64,000 nucleotides of DNA from an uncultured Spirochaetia bacterium (GTDB lineage Bacteria > Spirochaetota > Spirochaetia > CAKZLE01): assembly GCA_937125225.1 (NCBI GenBank), contig CAKZLE010000025.1, positions 44,339 to 108,338 of the forward strand, in the 5' to 3' direction. Shown piece after piece: positions 16,365 through 25,277 of the stretch. The stretch's first letter is position 1. Each line of letters opens with the position of its first letter. Below the pieces are notes generated by a model, which worked only from the letters and a program-made list of their open reading frames with translations, was not told the origin of the DNA and did not search any database. The position numbers were made by a program, and so were the translations under genes.

Positions 16365-17471
16365 ATGGAGTCAAAGCTGAGTCTTTATACACGAGAGATC
16401 CCCTTGAAGACGCCCTTCAAGACGGCTCTGCGAACTGTCGAGTCTGTCACTGATCTCGTCTTAGTCCTGAATCTCGATGGACTCATAGGCTATGGTAGCT
16501 GTGCTCCAACTCTACAGATCACCGGAGATAGTGAAGAGAGGATCATCGCTTCTCTCAAGGAGGAGATCCTCCCCTCATTCGGAAGAGCCCTAGACCCTAC
16601 ACAACCTGATCGATTCTTCGAGCACAAGATTATCAGCTCACCCTCAGCAAGATATATGACCGATACAGCACTTTATGATCTAGCAGCAAAGGGGGCAGGG
16701 CAATCATTGATGAGGTATCTTGGAGGTCCTGAGTCTGCCCGTCTTACCAGTGATATAACCATAAGTCTCAATGAGCCGGAGGTTATGGTAAGGGATGCCG
16801 TTAAGGCGATCTCGATGGGCTTCAGGTTATTGAAGGTGAAAGTCGGTAATGACCTGAGAAAAGATTATGAGAGATTGAAGGCTATTACTGAAGCTATTCC
16901 CTCTCACATGAGTCTTCGCATAGATGCGAACCAGGCTTGGAGTCCTTCACAGGCTATCACGATCATGAACTCCTATGCGGAATCGGGATTCCCCATAGAA
17001 TTTGTTGAACAACCGGTCTCCGCTCTGGACCTGAAGGGTTTGAGATCGGTAACAGAACAAGTTCCCTATCCCATCATGGCAGACGAGAGTGTGTTCGATT
17101 CATCAGATGCGAAGCGGATCTTCGAGGAACATGCTGCTGATATGATCAATATAAAACTATCGAAGTGTGGTGGCTTGGGAGAGGCAGTTCGAATTTGTGA
17201 ACTTGCTAAACAGTATGAGAAAGAGTGTATGATCGGGTGTATGATGGAGGGGCCTTTCGGTATCTTGGCCGCAGCTCACCTTGCAGCGGCAAAGCGTGTG
17301 ATCACTCGTGTTGATCTTGATTGTCCCATGCTCTATGAACAGCTAGAGGGAGACTTCTCGCTAGATTTCATAGGACCGAATATCTTGATCAACGGGGGGC
17401 TAGGATTAGGTATAAACGATCCTGCCCTAGATTGTTGGAAGGGAGAGAGGCTTTGGGAAGTATGTCTGTAA
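16365..17471 (+). CDS. Enolase-superfamily dipeptide epimerase (L-Ala-D/L-Glu epimerase-like)
   Basis: A 368-residue member of the muconate-lactonizing/dipeptide-epimerase group of the enolase superfamily. The catalytic pair and metal ligands are visible: KVKVGN (second Lys of the KxK base), IDANQAWS (Asp ligand), EFVEQPV (Glu ligand), MADESVF (Asp ligand), and NIKLSKCGG (opposite-face Lys base). YcjG-type enzymes epimerise L-Ala-D-Glu from murein peptides to L-Ala-L-Glu so that peptidases can finish degradation. Position between an ABC importer and an AmiE-like hydrolase, near two murQ genes, supports this reading, though other dipeptides are possible within the family. Confidence 0.85.
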   Translation: MESKLSLYTREIPLKTPFKTALRTVESVTDLVLVLNLDGLIGYGSCAPTLQITGDSEERIIASLKEEILPSFGRALDPTQPDRFFEHKIISSPSARYMTDTALYDLAAKGAGQSLMRYLGGPESARLTSDITISLNEPEVMVRDAVKAISMGFRLLKVKVGNDLRKDYERLKAITEAIPSHMSLRIDANQAWSPSQAITIMNSYAESGFPIEFVEQPVSALDLKGLRSVTEQVPYPIMADESVFDSSDAKRIFEEHAADMINIKLSKCGGLGEAVRICELAKQYEKECMIGCMMEGPFGILAAAHLAAAKRVITRVDLDCPMLYEQLEGDFSLDFIGPNILINGGLGLGINDPALDCWKGERLWEVCL

Positions 17472-18532
17472 CAGATACTGTATCGCTAGAAATATTTCTT
17501 TCTCAACTCATCAGTTCAGGGGTAGCCCCTGGTGTAGTCGCTGCAGTCTGTAGTGCTGAAGGGGAGGTCTTCTCATGGGTTGGTGGTTCGAGAGAGGTCG
17601 ATCCTTCTCACTTGCCTATGAAAAGAGAGACCCTCTTCGACCTTGCTTCATTGACCAAGGTGGTGTCGGTCACGACTCTCACTCTGTTACTCCATGAGAG
17701 AGGAGTGCTCGATCTGAATGATCGAATATCCAAGTTCTTCCCTGATAGTGGGAACTTCTCCTCTGTCAGGATCGTTGATATCCTTAGCCATACAGCAGGC
17801 TTCATCGCAGAAGAGCGATTATGGGATATACTCGAGGCACCGGAAGAGGTTCTCGATTATATTCTCCATACAGAGCCCTTAGGTAGCCCGGGAACATACG
17901 TGACCTATAGTTGTTTTGGCTTCATCATCCTGGGCTTTCTCCTAGAGAAGGTACTGGGAATCTCATTGGCAGAGGCCTCGAACAATTCTGTTTTCAAACC
18001 CTTGAAGATGGAGCATACGCTGTTTTGTCCCTTGGAACAACACCCTCAGCCTCCTGCAGGATATGCAGCGACAGAAAGAGATGAGAAGACCGGTAGCATG
18101 TTACGAGGAGTAGTCCATGACGAGAATGCCCGTTTTCTTGGTGGGATAGCTGGGAATGCTGGATGTTTTTCCACTATTGATGATCTGCTCAAGTTCACAC
18201 AGATGCTACTCTCACAAGGAAGCACTCCTGAGGGTAGACAGTTCCTCTCTCCTGAGAGTATCGGGCTCTTCTCAAGAGCTCTCCATAGTGGGGCTGAAGA
18301 GGTAAGAAGTATAGGCTATAAGATCATACCTCTAGCGACGGGCAACCCTGAGATCGGTAAGTGCTATCCTTATGGACACACAGGTTTTACCGGGACCTCC
18401 ATCTGGATCGATCCTATACAGCAGGTAGGTGCGATCCTTCTCTCGAACAGGGTCCATCCCTCTCGAGTAGAAAGAAGGTTGATCGCCAAAAGAGAAGAGT
18501 TCTATAGGCTTGCGAGTGCCTTAGTCCGATAG
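17462..18532 (+). CDS. Serine beta-lactamase-fold hydrolase (AmiE/EstB-like)
   Basis: A 356-residue class C beta-lactamase-related protein. The nucleophile motif is SLTK (Ser63, Lys66), the second motif is YSC (Tyr149), where Asn is more usual in third place, and the third is GHTGFTG near residue 305. In Bacillus subtilis the beta-lactamase-family AmiE in the murQ/nagZ operon is a MurNAc-L-Ala amidase, so an amidase acting on muropeptides is the preferred hypothesis; an esterase is an alternative. No signal peptide is seen, implying cytoplasmic action after import. The ATG at 17462 overlaps the epimerase gene by ten bases; a TTG 30 bases earlier is rejected as start. Confidence 0.82.
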   Translation: MSVTDTVSLEIFLSQLISSGVAPGVVAAVCSAEGEVFSWVGGSREVDPSHLPMKRETLFDLASLTKVVSVTTLTLLLHERGVLDLNDRISKFFPDSGNFSSVRIVDILSHTAGFIAEERLWDILEAPEEVLDYILHTEPLGSPGTYVTYSCFGFIILGFLLEKVLGISLAEASNNSVFKPLKMEHTLFCPLEQHPQPPAGYAATERDEKTGSMLRGVVHDENARFLGGIAGNAGCFSTIDDLLKFTQMLLSQGSTPEGRQFLSPESIGLFSRALHSGAEEVRSIGYKIIPLATGNPEIGKCYPYGHTGFTGTSIWIDPIQQVGAILLSNRVHPSRVERRLIAKREEFYRLASALVR

Positions 18533-18596
18533 TATCAAACAGCAGGAAGACTAGTAAAGAGTCTAAGAGCCTTGAAGAACAAAATGAGGTAGTCAG

Positions 18597-21500
18597 ATGT
18601 CAGTTCACGCTACAGTAAAGAGAGTCACGATCCCCACCTACGTAAGTGCAGAGCATGAGAAGTTACCGATGTTCGCTGAGAACAGAGTCCATCAGCGATC
18701 TTCGGGTAATCCCTATCCCAATCCTATAGTCAATCAGATAAAACAGGATCAGAAGATCGATCAAGAGTATGAGATCATCATATTGGAGAACGAGTATCTG
18801 TATCTAGAACTCCTTCCTGAGTTCGGTGGTAGGATCATCACCGCTCGTGACAAGACCAACGGTTATGACTTCTTCTATCGTCAACATGTGATCAAACCTG
18901 CACTTGTCGGCCTGTTGGGCTTGTGGGTCTCCGGTGGACTGGAATTCAACTGGCCGGTACACCATAGACCCTCTACGATGCTACCCGTCGACTATGTGAT
19001 AGAACCTGCTGAAGATGGGGCTGTTACAGTATGGCTCAGTGAACATGAACCCCTTGATAGGATGAAAGGGATTGTCGGGGTTCGCCTGAGTCCCGGGAAA
19101 GCGATCTTCGATACTCTCATGAGAGTCTATAACAGGACAGACCTTCCTAAGAGTTTCCTCTGGTGGGAGAATAGTGCAGTACCGGTGAATCCCGATTATG
19201 AGATATTCTTCCCTCCAGATGTCTCCTTTGTGAACTACCATTATAAGAAGGCGACCGGGGGTTACCCGGTGATGGATGAGTTCTTCAATACCCAGGACAA
19301 CAGGGGCGGGAAAGATATCAGGTTTCATAAGAACACCGAAGATGCCACCTCCTATTTCTCAGGACTCTCCTCCTATGATTTCTTCGGGGGGTATGATCAA
19401 GGGAAACAGGCAGGAGTCGTCCATTATGCTCCACATGAGACCTCTGTCGGTAAGAAGATGTTCACCTGGGGCTATAAGTCCCTGGCCAGGAGTTGGGAGA
19501 CTGCGCTCACCGATACTGATGGAGCCTATGCAGAGCTCATGGCAAGTAGTTACAGTGATAACCAACCCGATTTCACCTGGCTTGAACCCTTTGAGGTCAA
19601 AGAGTTCTCTCAGAGTTGGTATCCCATAAAGGATCTCGGTCCTGTGACGATCGCCAATGATCTGTTGGCAGTCCATTGTTCAGCCTCTCGGATAGGGATC
19701 TATCCGGTAGCGAGTATCGATCAGGTCCATGTTGCTCTGGTAGCTGAGAATGGAAGGACCGTGAGTAAAAGAATGGATCTCAAGGCTACAGAGGTCGTTT
19801 GGCTCGATACGGAAGAGGTACAGAGTCTTTCTATCACAGACTCGTTAGGAAATGAAGTACTAACCTATACGGCCACAGAGCCATCAGCGTATGTGGCACC
19901 ACCGAAGAGTGACGATCCTCTTCCAGGTGAGGTGGCTACTGCAGATGCCTGTTACCTTGCTGGACTACATGTAGACCAGTATAGGGATCCCATCCTGGAA
20001 GCAGATGTCTACTGGCTCAAGGGTATAGCGCTCGAAGTAGAGCATGCTCCCTGTCTCACAGGACTCGGAAGATACTATCTGAATAGATTACAGTATAAGA
20101 GGGCAGAGGAGTATCTCAGAAGAGCGGTAAACAGTCTCACCAGACATAATCCGAATCCCCGAGATACCGAGGCGCTGTATCTCCTTGGACTCTCCTTGAA
20201 ACGACAGCATGCATATGATGAGGCCTATGAGGTGTTACAGAAAGCTATGTGGAGCAGAGCCTCCATCTTCCATTCAGCACTTCTCATAGCGCAGATAGAC
20301 TGTATACGAGAAGACTTTAGCAAAGCAAAAGAGCATCTTGTGACACTCTCTCAAACAGCTGGGTTCAATCAGAAGGCCGAGGGGCTTCTAGCTTCGGTCT
20401 TAAGAAGACTCGGAGAACATGAACCTGCATTACAGCAGGTAGAGAAGATCTTGAAACTTGATAGACTCGATTACTTCGCCCTGAATGAGAAGCGGTTACT
20501 CACCGGTGATGATCAGATGTTCTCCCTGATGCACAGCGACTCTGAACAGACCTGTATCGATATCGCATCAGACTATGCAGATGCAGGTATGAATGAAGAG
20601 GCTGCAGAACTCCTGACTCTCTCAGATCGGGGATATCCCATGATCTCCTACTTGAGAGGTTACCTGCTAGGTGATCCACGTCTCTATCAAAAAGGGTCTC
20701 AGTGTGATGAGAGTTTCTGCTTTCCCTCTCGAGTATGGGAGTCAGAAGCACTTGAGGCTGCCCTGCGGGAAACTTCGACAGATGAACAGGCTCATCTCTA
20801 TCTCGGGAATCTTCTCTATGGAAGATGTCGTCTGCATGAGCTTGCAGGTGACCATTGGGCTCAGTCGGGGAGAGGGGTTCAAGCACTTCGAAACCAGGCG
20901 ATCGCTGTGTTCAATAATGATCATACCGATAGGAGTGTGATCGATCTCCTCGAGGAAGCCTTACAGCTAGAGCCTGAGAATCTCCAGCTTCTCTATGAAC
21001 GAAACCAGGTGTTAGATATTCAACATATCGATCCTAAGGAGCAGTATGCTCTGTGGGAGAGTGCTGGTGAACTCGTCACCCATCGGGATGATCTTTTCCT
21101 GCAGGGTATTCATATACTCAATTGCTTAAGTGAGCATCAAAAAGCATTGGAGTCGCTATGCGATCATACCTTCATTCCCTGTGAAGGTGGTGAACATGCC
21201 GTGGCAAATGAGTATCTGACGGCACTCTTTGCACTCGGCCTGGAGGCGATGCATTCAGGTGACTTTGCCCATGCTGTTACCTGTTTTCAAAGGACTTTTG
21301 ATCTTCCCTCCACTCTTGGTGGAGGACTCTGGCATGAGGTCATGCTCACTCCCTACCACTATCTACAGGGGAGATGCCTTGAGCATCTCGGCCGTGATCA
21401 AGAGGCTGTCTTGGCTTTTCATAGAGTAACAGACTTTCCGGTGAACTATTTCACCAATAGGTATCTTCCCTCTTTCCGGTATTGGAAAGCAAAGGCTTTA

Positions 21501-21788
21501 GAAAGACTCGGAGATGAAAAGAGGAGTACCCGGTTATTTCATGATTTTCTAGAGACTACTGAAACAGGATTGATAACCAAAGATCATGGGTATTTCTCTG
21601 CGACCCCCTTCTTCCATGTCTTCAATGAACCTTCTGAGACCACTCGTATCAAACATTGGGGTATCCTTCATGGATATGCTCTTGAGGGTGTTCGAAAGAG
21701 AGAAGCGGCACGGGAGATGATCCAAAGAGTCCTAGATGTGGACCCCTATCATTGTGTAGCATCACTACTGCTCAGATATTACTTGTAG
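18597..21788 (+). CDS. DUF5107 domain protein with C-terminal tetratricopeptide repeats
   Basis: A 1063-residue protein. The first roughly 400 residues match the DUF5107 type, a galactose-mutarotase-like beta-sandwich: LYLELLPEFGGRIITARDK, GGLEFNWPVHHRPS and FLWWENSAVPV are landmarks. From about 470 onward helical TPR-like repeats dominate (for example GLGRYYLNRLQYKRAEEYLR, ALYLLGLSLKRQHAYDEAYE, AHLYLGNLLYGRCRLHELAG and HYLQGRCLEHLGRDQEA). No signal peptide is present. Such DUF5107-TPR proteins accompany sugar-use clusters in several phyla and are presumed to bind or mutarotate sugars, but no reaction is established. It closes the ABC system 1 gene run; GAGG precedes the start. Confidence 0.85.
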   Translation: MSVHATVKRVTIPTYVSAEHEKLPMFAENRVHQRSSGNPYPNPIVNQIKQDQKIDQEYEIIILENEYLYLELLPEFGGRIITARDKTNGYDFFYRQHVIKPALVGLLGLWVSGGLEFNWPVHHRPSTMLPVDYVIEPAEDGAVTVWLSEHEPLDRMKGIVGVRLSPGKAIFDTLMRVYNRTDLPKSFLWWENSAVPVNPDYEIFFPPDVSFVNYHYKKATGGYPVMDEFFNTQDNRGGKDIRFHKNTEDATSYFSGLSSYDFFGGYDQGKQAGVVHYAPHETSVGKKMFTWGYKSLARSWETALTDTDGAYAELMASSYSDNQPDFTWLEPFEVKEFSQSWYPIKDLGPVTIANDLLAVHCSASRIGIYPVASIDQVHVALVAENGRTVSKRMDLKATEVVWLDTEEVQSLSITDSLGNEVLTYTATEPSAYVAPPKSDDPLPGEVATADACYLAGLHVDQYRDPILEADVYWLKGIALEVEHAPCLTGLGRYYLNRLQYKRAEEYLRRAVNSLTRHNPNPRDTEALYLLGLSLKRQHAYDEAYEVLQKAMWSRASIFHSALLIAQIDCIREDFSKAKEHLVTLSQTAGFNQKAEGLLASVLRRLGEHEPALQQVEKILKLDRLDYFALNEKRLLTGDDQMFSLMHSDSEQTCIDIASDYADAGMNEEAAELLTLSDRGYPMISYLRGYLLGDPRLYQKGSQCDESFCFPSRVWESEALEAALRETSTDEQAHLYLGNLLYGRCRLHELAGDHWAQSGRGVQALRNQAIAVFNNDHTDRSVIDLLEEALQLEPENLQLLYERNQVLDIQHIDPKEQYALWESAGELVTHRDDLFLQGIHILNCLSEHQKALESLCDHTFIPCEGGEHAVANEYLTALFALGLEAMHSGDFAHAVTCFQRTFDLPSTLGGGLWHEVMLTPYHYLQGRCLEHLGRDQEAVLAFHRVTDFPVNYFTNRYLPSFRYWKAKALERLGDEKRSTRLFHDFLETTETGLITKDHGYFSATPFFHVFNEPSETTRIKHWGILHGYALEGVRKREAAREMIQRVLDVDPYHCVASLLLRYYL

Positions 21789-21900
21789 GAGCATTTGAAG
21801 CAGAGACCTGCCATGTCGATTCTCTTTGATACACCTATTCACGATTACCTGAAACTCTGGTGAACGACATGTGGGGAAGAGTAGCTTGAATACTATATAA

Positions 21901-21949
21901 TGAAATATATTTTTATAATAATATTAGAACTCATGAAAATAAATATTGC
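21901..21949 (+). promoter_or_regulatory. Promoter/operator block of murQ copy 2 (putative RpiR/MurR site)
   Basis: TGAAATATATTTTTA (21901-21915) and, 33 bases on, TGAAAATAAATATTGC (21934-21949) repeat the arrangement before murQ copy 1. TATAAT occurs at 21896-21901 and again at 21914-21919, so a bound regulator would cover the -10 region. This block occupies the 192-base gap before murQ copy 2; an inverted repeat CATGTCG/CGACATG (21812, 21865) lies further upstream. Confidence 0.5.
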
Positions 21950-21980
21950 CAATACGAGGTAATGCGTATACACTTGAGGT

Positions 21981-22883
21981 ATGAATATCCATGAACTGAC
22001 AACCGAACAGCGTAATCCCAACTCCTTTATGATCGACACCAAGAGCACTGAGGAGATTCTTACCATCATCAATGGGGAGGATCACCTAGTCCCTAAAGCT
22101 GTAGCTGCTGCCATACCAGAGATAACACTCTTAGTAGATGCAGTCGTCGAATCCTTCAGAAAGGGGGGACGCCTCTTCTATATCGGTGCCGGTACCTCTG
22201 GTAGACTGGGAGTATTGGATGCCTCCGAATGCCCTCCGACATTCGGGGTGTCTCCCTCTCTTGTTCAGGGGATCATCGCTGGTGGGCAGAAAGCCCTCAC
22301 GACATCAGTCGAGTGGGTAGAGGATGATGGACCTGCAGGGGTAGCGTCTCTCAAAGAGAGACTATTCACCGGTGATGATGTCCTCGTTGGAATCACCGCC
22401 TCCGGGCAGGCCCCCTTTGTGAAGTCTGCGATGGAGTATGCTCGATCGATCGGTGCAAAGGTAGGTGCTATCGCCTGTAATGAGAGTTCTGAGATCTTCT
22501 TAGTCTCCGATTATCAGATCCATCTATCGGTAGGTCCTGAGATCCTGACAGGCTCGACTCGGATGAAATCAGGAACAGCTCAGAAGCTAGTTCTCAATAT
22601 GATCACAACTGCCTCTATGATCCGGTGGGGAAGGGTGTATAATAACTACATGGTAGATCTTACTCCGGTAAATGCGAAGTTACAGAAAAGATCAAGAAGA
22701 CTGGTGACAGAGATAAGTGGTTGTAGTGAGAAGAGGTCCCTTCAGATTCTCGAAGAGACAGGATATGATGTGAAACCCTCGATCCTCATGGCTATGCTCG
22801 ATGTCTCCTATGACAGGGCTAAAGAGCTTCTCCAAGAATCAGAGGGGAATCTTCATAATGCCTCACAATTAGCTAAGGATTGA
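21981..22883 (+). CDS. murQ: N-acetylmuramic acid 6-phosphate etherase, copy 2 (complete)
   Basis: A 300-residue MurQ with every expected motif: LTTEQRNPNS at the start, GAGTSGRLGVLDASECPPTFG with Glu83, the loop VQGIIAGGQKAL, Glu114 in WVEDDG, GITASGQAPFV, and GSTRMKSGTAQKLVLNM. The two glutamates fall at the same numbers as in E. coli MurQ. Product: GlcNAc-6-P plus D-lactate from MurNAc-6-P. It is followed with two bases between stop and ATG by a BadF-type kinase, an arrangement known for murQ-murK in Clostridium. The ribosome site is weak (GAGG very close to the ATG). Confidence 0.96.
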   Translation: MNIHELTTEQRNPNSFMIDTKSTEEILTIINGEDHLVPKAVAAAIPEITLLVDAVVESFRKGGRLFYIGAGTSGRLGVLDASECPPTFGVSPSLVQGIIAGGQKALTTSVEWVEDDGPAGVASLKERLFTGDDVLVGITASGQAPFVKSAMEYARSIGAKVGAIACNESSEIFLVSDYQIHLSVGPEILTGSTRMKSGTAQKLVLNMITTASMIRWGRVYNNYMVDLTPVNAKLQKRSRRLVTEISGCSEKRSLQILEETGYDVKPSILMAMLDVSYDRAKELLQESEGNLHNASQLAKD

Positions 22884-22885
22884 CG

Positions 22886-23797
22886 ATGCGCTACTATTTC
22901 GGAATCGATGGTGGTGGGACAAAGTCCCGGATCCGTCTCATCAATGAACATGATACGATACTCTATGAAGCTGAAGGTGGGACCACCAATATCTATGCCG
23001 GGGATACCGAGGCTGCACTGCAGAATCTCAGTACCCTCGTACTGAAGATGCTCGTTGGAGTCAATCTCTCCCCTGATGCGATCACCGGCGCCTGCATCAG
23101 CAGTGCCGGTCTTGATAGAGCACATGAGAAAGCTCTCTTCAAGGAGCACATGGATTCCAACGTAGCCTTGAGCTGTCCAACCTACTACTGCAATGATGGA
23201 GAATCCCTGCTCGTTGGTGGTCTTGGCGGGTTAGAGGGAATCTGTCTCATTGCTGGGACCGGTTCTCTTGGGATCGGAAGACTCGAGAATGGGAAGGTGG
23301 TAAGAGCAGGTGGTCTTGGCTACATGCTTGGCGATGAGGGCTCTGCCTTCTGGTTATCTCATGAAGCTATCAAGAGGATCCTCCGATCGATCGAAGGTCG
23401 TGACCTCAAGACCGGTATGCTCGATGATCTCTTAGATTTCTACCAGTTCACCACAGAGAAACAGTTCATTGGTCTACTCCATAAGGATCTAAGAAAATCG
23501 GTGATCGCCTCATCAGCAGCAATCATAACAGAGCATGCAAGAAGGGGAGATCCGCTAGCCCTCGATATCATCGAGAGGGGAGTCCTCGAACTTTCCCATC
23601 TCGTAAGGAGTGTCATAGTAAGACTTCCTGAGATCTCCAATAGACAGATCGTCTTCTCCGGTGGAGTCCTCGAACATGATGAGTTCATCAAAGCTAGATT
23701 GATCGAGAACCTGCACACCGGCTTTCCCGATTTCAGAGTCACTCCGCGAAAGAGTGATGCCGCGACAGGCTCCTGTCTCCTCGCAAAACAGCTATAA
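22886..23797 (+). CDS. BadF/BadG-family amino-sugar kinase (MurK-like MurNAc/GlcNAc kinase)
   Basis: A 303-residue ASKHA-fold kinase. It has the phosphate-1 loop FGIDGGGTKSRI, an adenosine and phosphate-2 region LIAGTGSLGIG, the LGDEGSAFWL motif typical of N-acetylglucosamine kinases of this family, and IVFSGGV for adenosine binding. MurK of Clostridium acetobutylicum, encoded beside murQ, phosphorylates both MurNAc and GlcNAc at O-6; direct coupling to murQ here strongly suggests the same job, making MurNAc-6-P for MurQ from unphosphorylated MurNAc delivered by ABC import. The ATG at 22886 is preferred over a TTG at 22880 that overlaps murQ. Confidence 0.88.
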   Translation: MRYYFGIDGGGTKSRIRLINEHDTILYEAEGGTTNIYAGDTEAALQNLSTLVLKMLVGVNLSPDAITGACISSAGLDRAHEKALFKEHMDSNVALSCPTYYCNDGESLLVGGLGGLEGICLIAGTGSLGIGRLENGKVVRAGGLGYMLGDEGSAFWLSHEAIKRILRSIEGRDLKTGMLDDLLDFYQFTTEKQFIGLLHKDLRKSVIASSAAIITEHARRGDPLALDIIERGVLELSHLVRSVIVRLPEISNRQIVFSGGVLEHDEFIKARLIENLHTGFPDFRVTPRKSDAATGSCLLAKQL

Positions 23798-23828
23798 CCA
23801 AACAGCTTTTTCTCCCCTTTATACAGTG

Positions 23829-23903
23829 TGAAAATAATTTTAACAGAATAACATAAATGCGTGAAAAATATTTCTTGACTGGTGGGGGAAAGTATCATAT
23901 CAT
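23829..23903 (+). promoter_or_regulatory. Promoter of ABC system 2 operon with adjacent putative RpiR sites
   Basis: TTGACT (23875-23880), 17 bases, TATCAT (23898-23903) forms a good promoter. Two TGAAA-type elements lie upstream: TGAAAATAATTTTAA (23829-23843) and GAAAAATATTTC (23863-23874), the latter touching the -35 box. They resemble the sites before murQ and etfB. Confidence 0.6.
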
Positions 23904-23938
23904 GAAAATAGGTTAAAAAACAAAAAAGGAGAACTAGT

Positions 23939-25201
23939 ATGCGAAAAGTAATGCTATACGTAATGATCATTCTTATCTGTCTACCAGGTAGTATGTTATT
24001 TGCTGCAGGACAACAGGAAGAAGAGATGGTAGAACTGGATTTTAGTTCCTGGAGAACTGAGGATGTAGATGTCTATGAAGCAATCATAGCTATGTTCGAA
24101 GAGGAAAACCCTGGAATCTCAGTCACCTATAGTCCCTATAAGACAGAGGAATACCAAACAGTACTGGCTGCCAACTTCAAGGGTGGGACAGCAGCTGATG
24201 TCATCCATCTGAGAGCTTATGGAAACTTCGAGCAATTTGCTAAACCTGGATATCTGATGCCTCTTACAGAGGATATCATCCCAGAATTGGCAAAATACAG
24301 TGCTCAGTCACTAGCTGGATCTACCAGTATCACTGATGGCAATGTCTATGGTGTACCATATGCAAGCCAATCATTGGTAATCTATTATAATACTGCTATG
24401 TATGCTGAACTTGGTCTCACCCCTCCAGAATCCTGGGATGAGTTCATCAGCAACCTGGAAGCTTGTGCGGCTGCAGGGATCACTCCATTGGCAAACGGAA
24501 CTAAGACCGGTTGGATGGATGAGGTCATGTCAGGTGTGATCTGTCCTACCTTCTACGGTGGAAATGATTTCTATTATGATATCCTCGATGGAAAGACAGG
24601 ATTTGACGATCCTAAATATGCAGGAGCACTCGAAAAACTGCATTCACTCGCAGAATACATGCCTTCAGGCTTCACAGGTCTTGAATATGTAGAATCACAG
24701 ATGCTCTTCTTGAATGAGATGGCAGCACACTTCATCGGTGGTATCTGGGAAGATTCCTACTTCTCAAAACAGAACGAAGATCTTGATTATGATATCTTCA
24801 TCGGACCTCCAGCTCAGAAGGGCGGCGCTCAGTATATCTCAACTTTCATGGATGGATCCTTTGGAATCAACAAGGCTACACCTAACAGTGATGAAGCGAT
24901 CAAGTTCGTCAACTTCATGGCATCAAAAGAGGTCCAGCAGTACATAAGTGACAATCTCGGAGTCAAGACTGAACATCCAGAAGTAGTACCTACCAAACCA
25001 CTTCTGATGAAGGTCATGGATCCATCATTGACTACTACTCCATATATGATGCTCGTAAGCTTCAGATATGAACAACCTTCAGGTTCTTCACTCATCCAAA
25101 GTGGTCTACAGGCTCTCTTTGGTGGAGACAAGACTAGTGAAGAGGTAGTTGCCGACGTACAGAAAGGTATCGCTACCTATTTCGAACCATTTCAGAATTA
25201 G
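23939..25201 (+). CDS. ABC transporter sugar-binding protein, CUT1 family (system 2)
   Basis: A 420-residue SBP_bac_1-type binding protein with a signal peptide ending LFAAGQQEEE, the spirochaete-style start of the mature protein, without a Cys. Landmarks are LDFSSWRTEDVDVYEAIIAM, FEEENPGISVTYSPY, GGTAADVIHLRAYGNFEQF, VYGVPYASQSLVIYYNTAMY, and the late MDGSFGINKATPNSDEAIKF. It is the first gene of a long operon containing an AGE-family epimerase, a sugar isomerase, a phosphomannose-isomerase fusion, a ROK kinase and an RpiR regulator, so an amino sugar or a saccharide related to N-acetylmannosamine/glucosamine is a reasonable ligand. Confidence 0.94.
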   Translation: MRKVMLYVMIILICLPGSMLFAAGQQEEEMVELDFSSWRTEDVDVYEAIIAMFEEENPGISVTYSPYKTEEYQTVLAANFKGGTAADVIHLRAYGNFEQFAKPGYLMPLTEDIIPELAKYSAQSLAGSTSITDGNVYGVPYASQSLVIYYNTAMYAELGLTPPESWDEFISNLEACAAAGITPLANGTKTGWMDEVMSGVICPTFYGGNDFYYDILDGKTGFDDPKYAGALEKLHSLAEYMPSGFTGLEYVESQMLFLNEMAAHFIGGIWEDSYFSKQNEDLDYDIFIGPPAQKGGAQYISTFMDGSFGINKATPNSDEAIKFVNFMASKEVQQYISDNLGVKTEHPEVVPTKPLLMKVMDPSLTTTPYMMLVSFRYEQPSGSSLIQSGLQALFGGDKTSEEVVADVQKGIATYFEPFQN

Positions 25202-25227
25202 CGAAGACACTAAGTAAGATTCAAATC

Positions 25228-25255
25228 ATATGAGGGCATTTCGGTGCCCTCATAT
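25228..25255 (+). terminator. Intra-operon stem-loop after ABC system 2 binding protein
   Basis: A perfect 11-bp stem (ATATGAGGGCA/TGCCCTCATAT, 25228-25238 with 25245-25255) and loop TTTCGG, with no T run. It sits between binding-protein and permease genes like those of systems 1 and 3 and of the TRAP operon. Confidence 0.72.
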
Positions 25256-25277
25256 CTAAATAGGAGACTTTTCCGTT

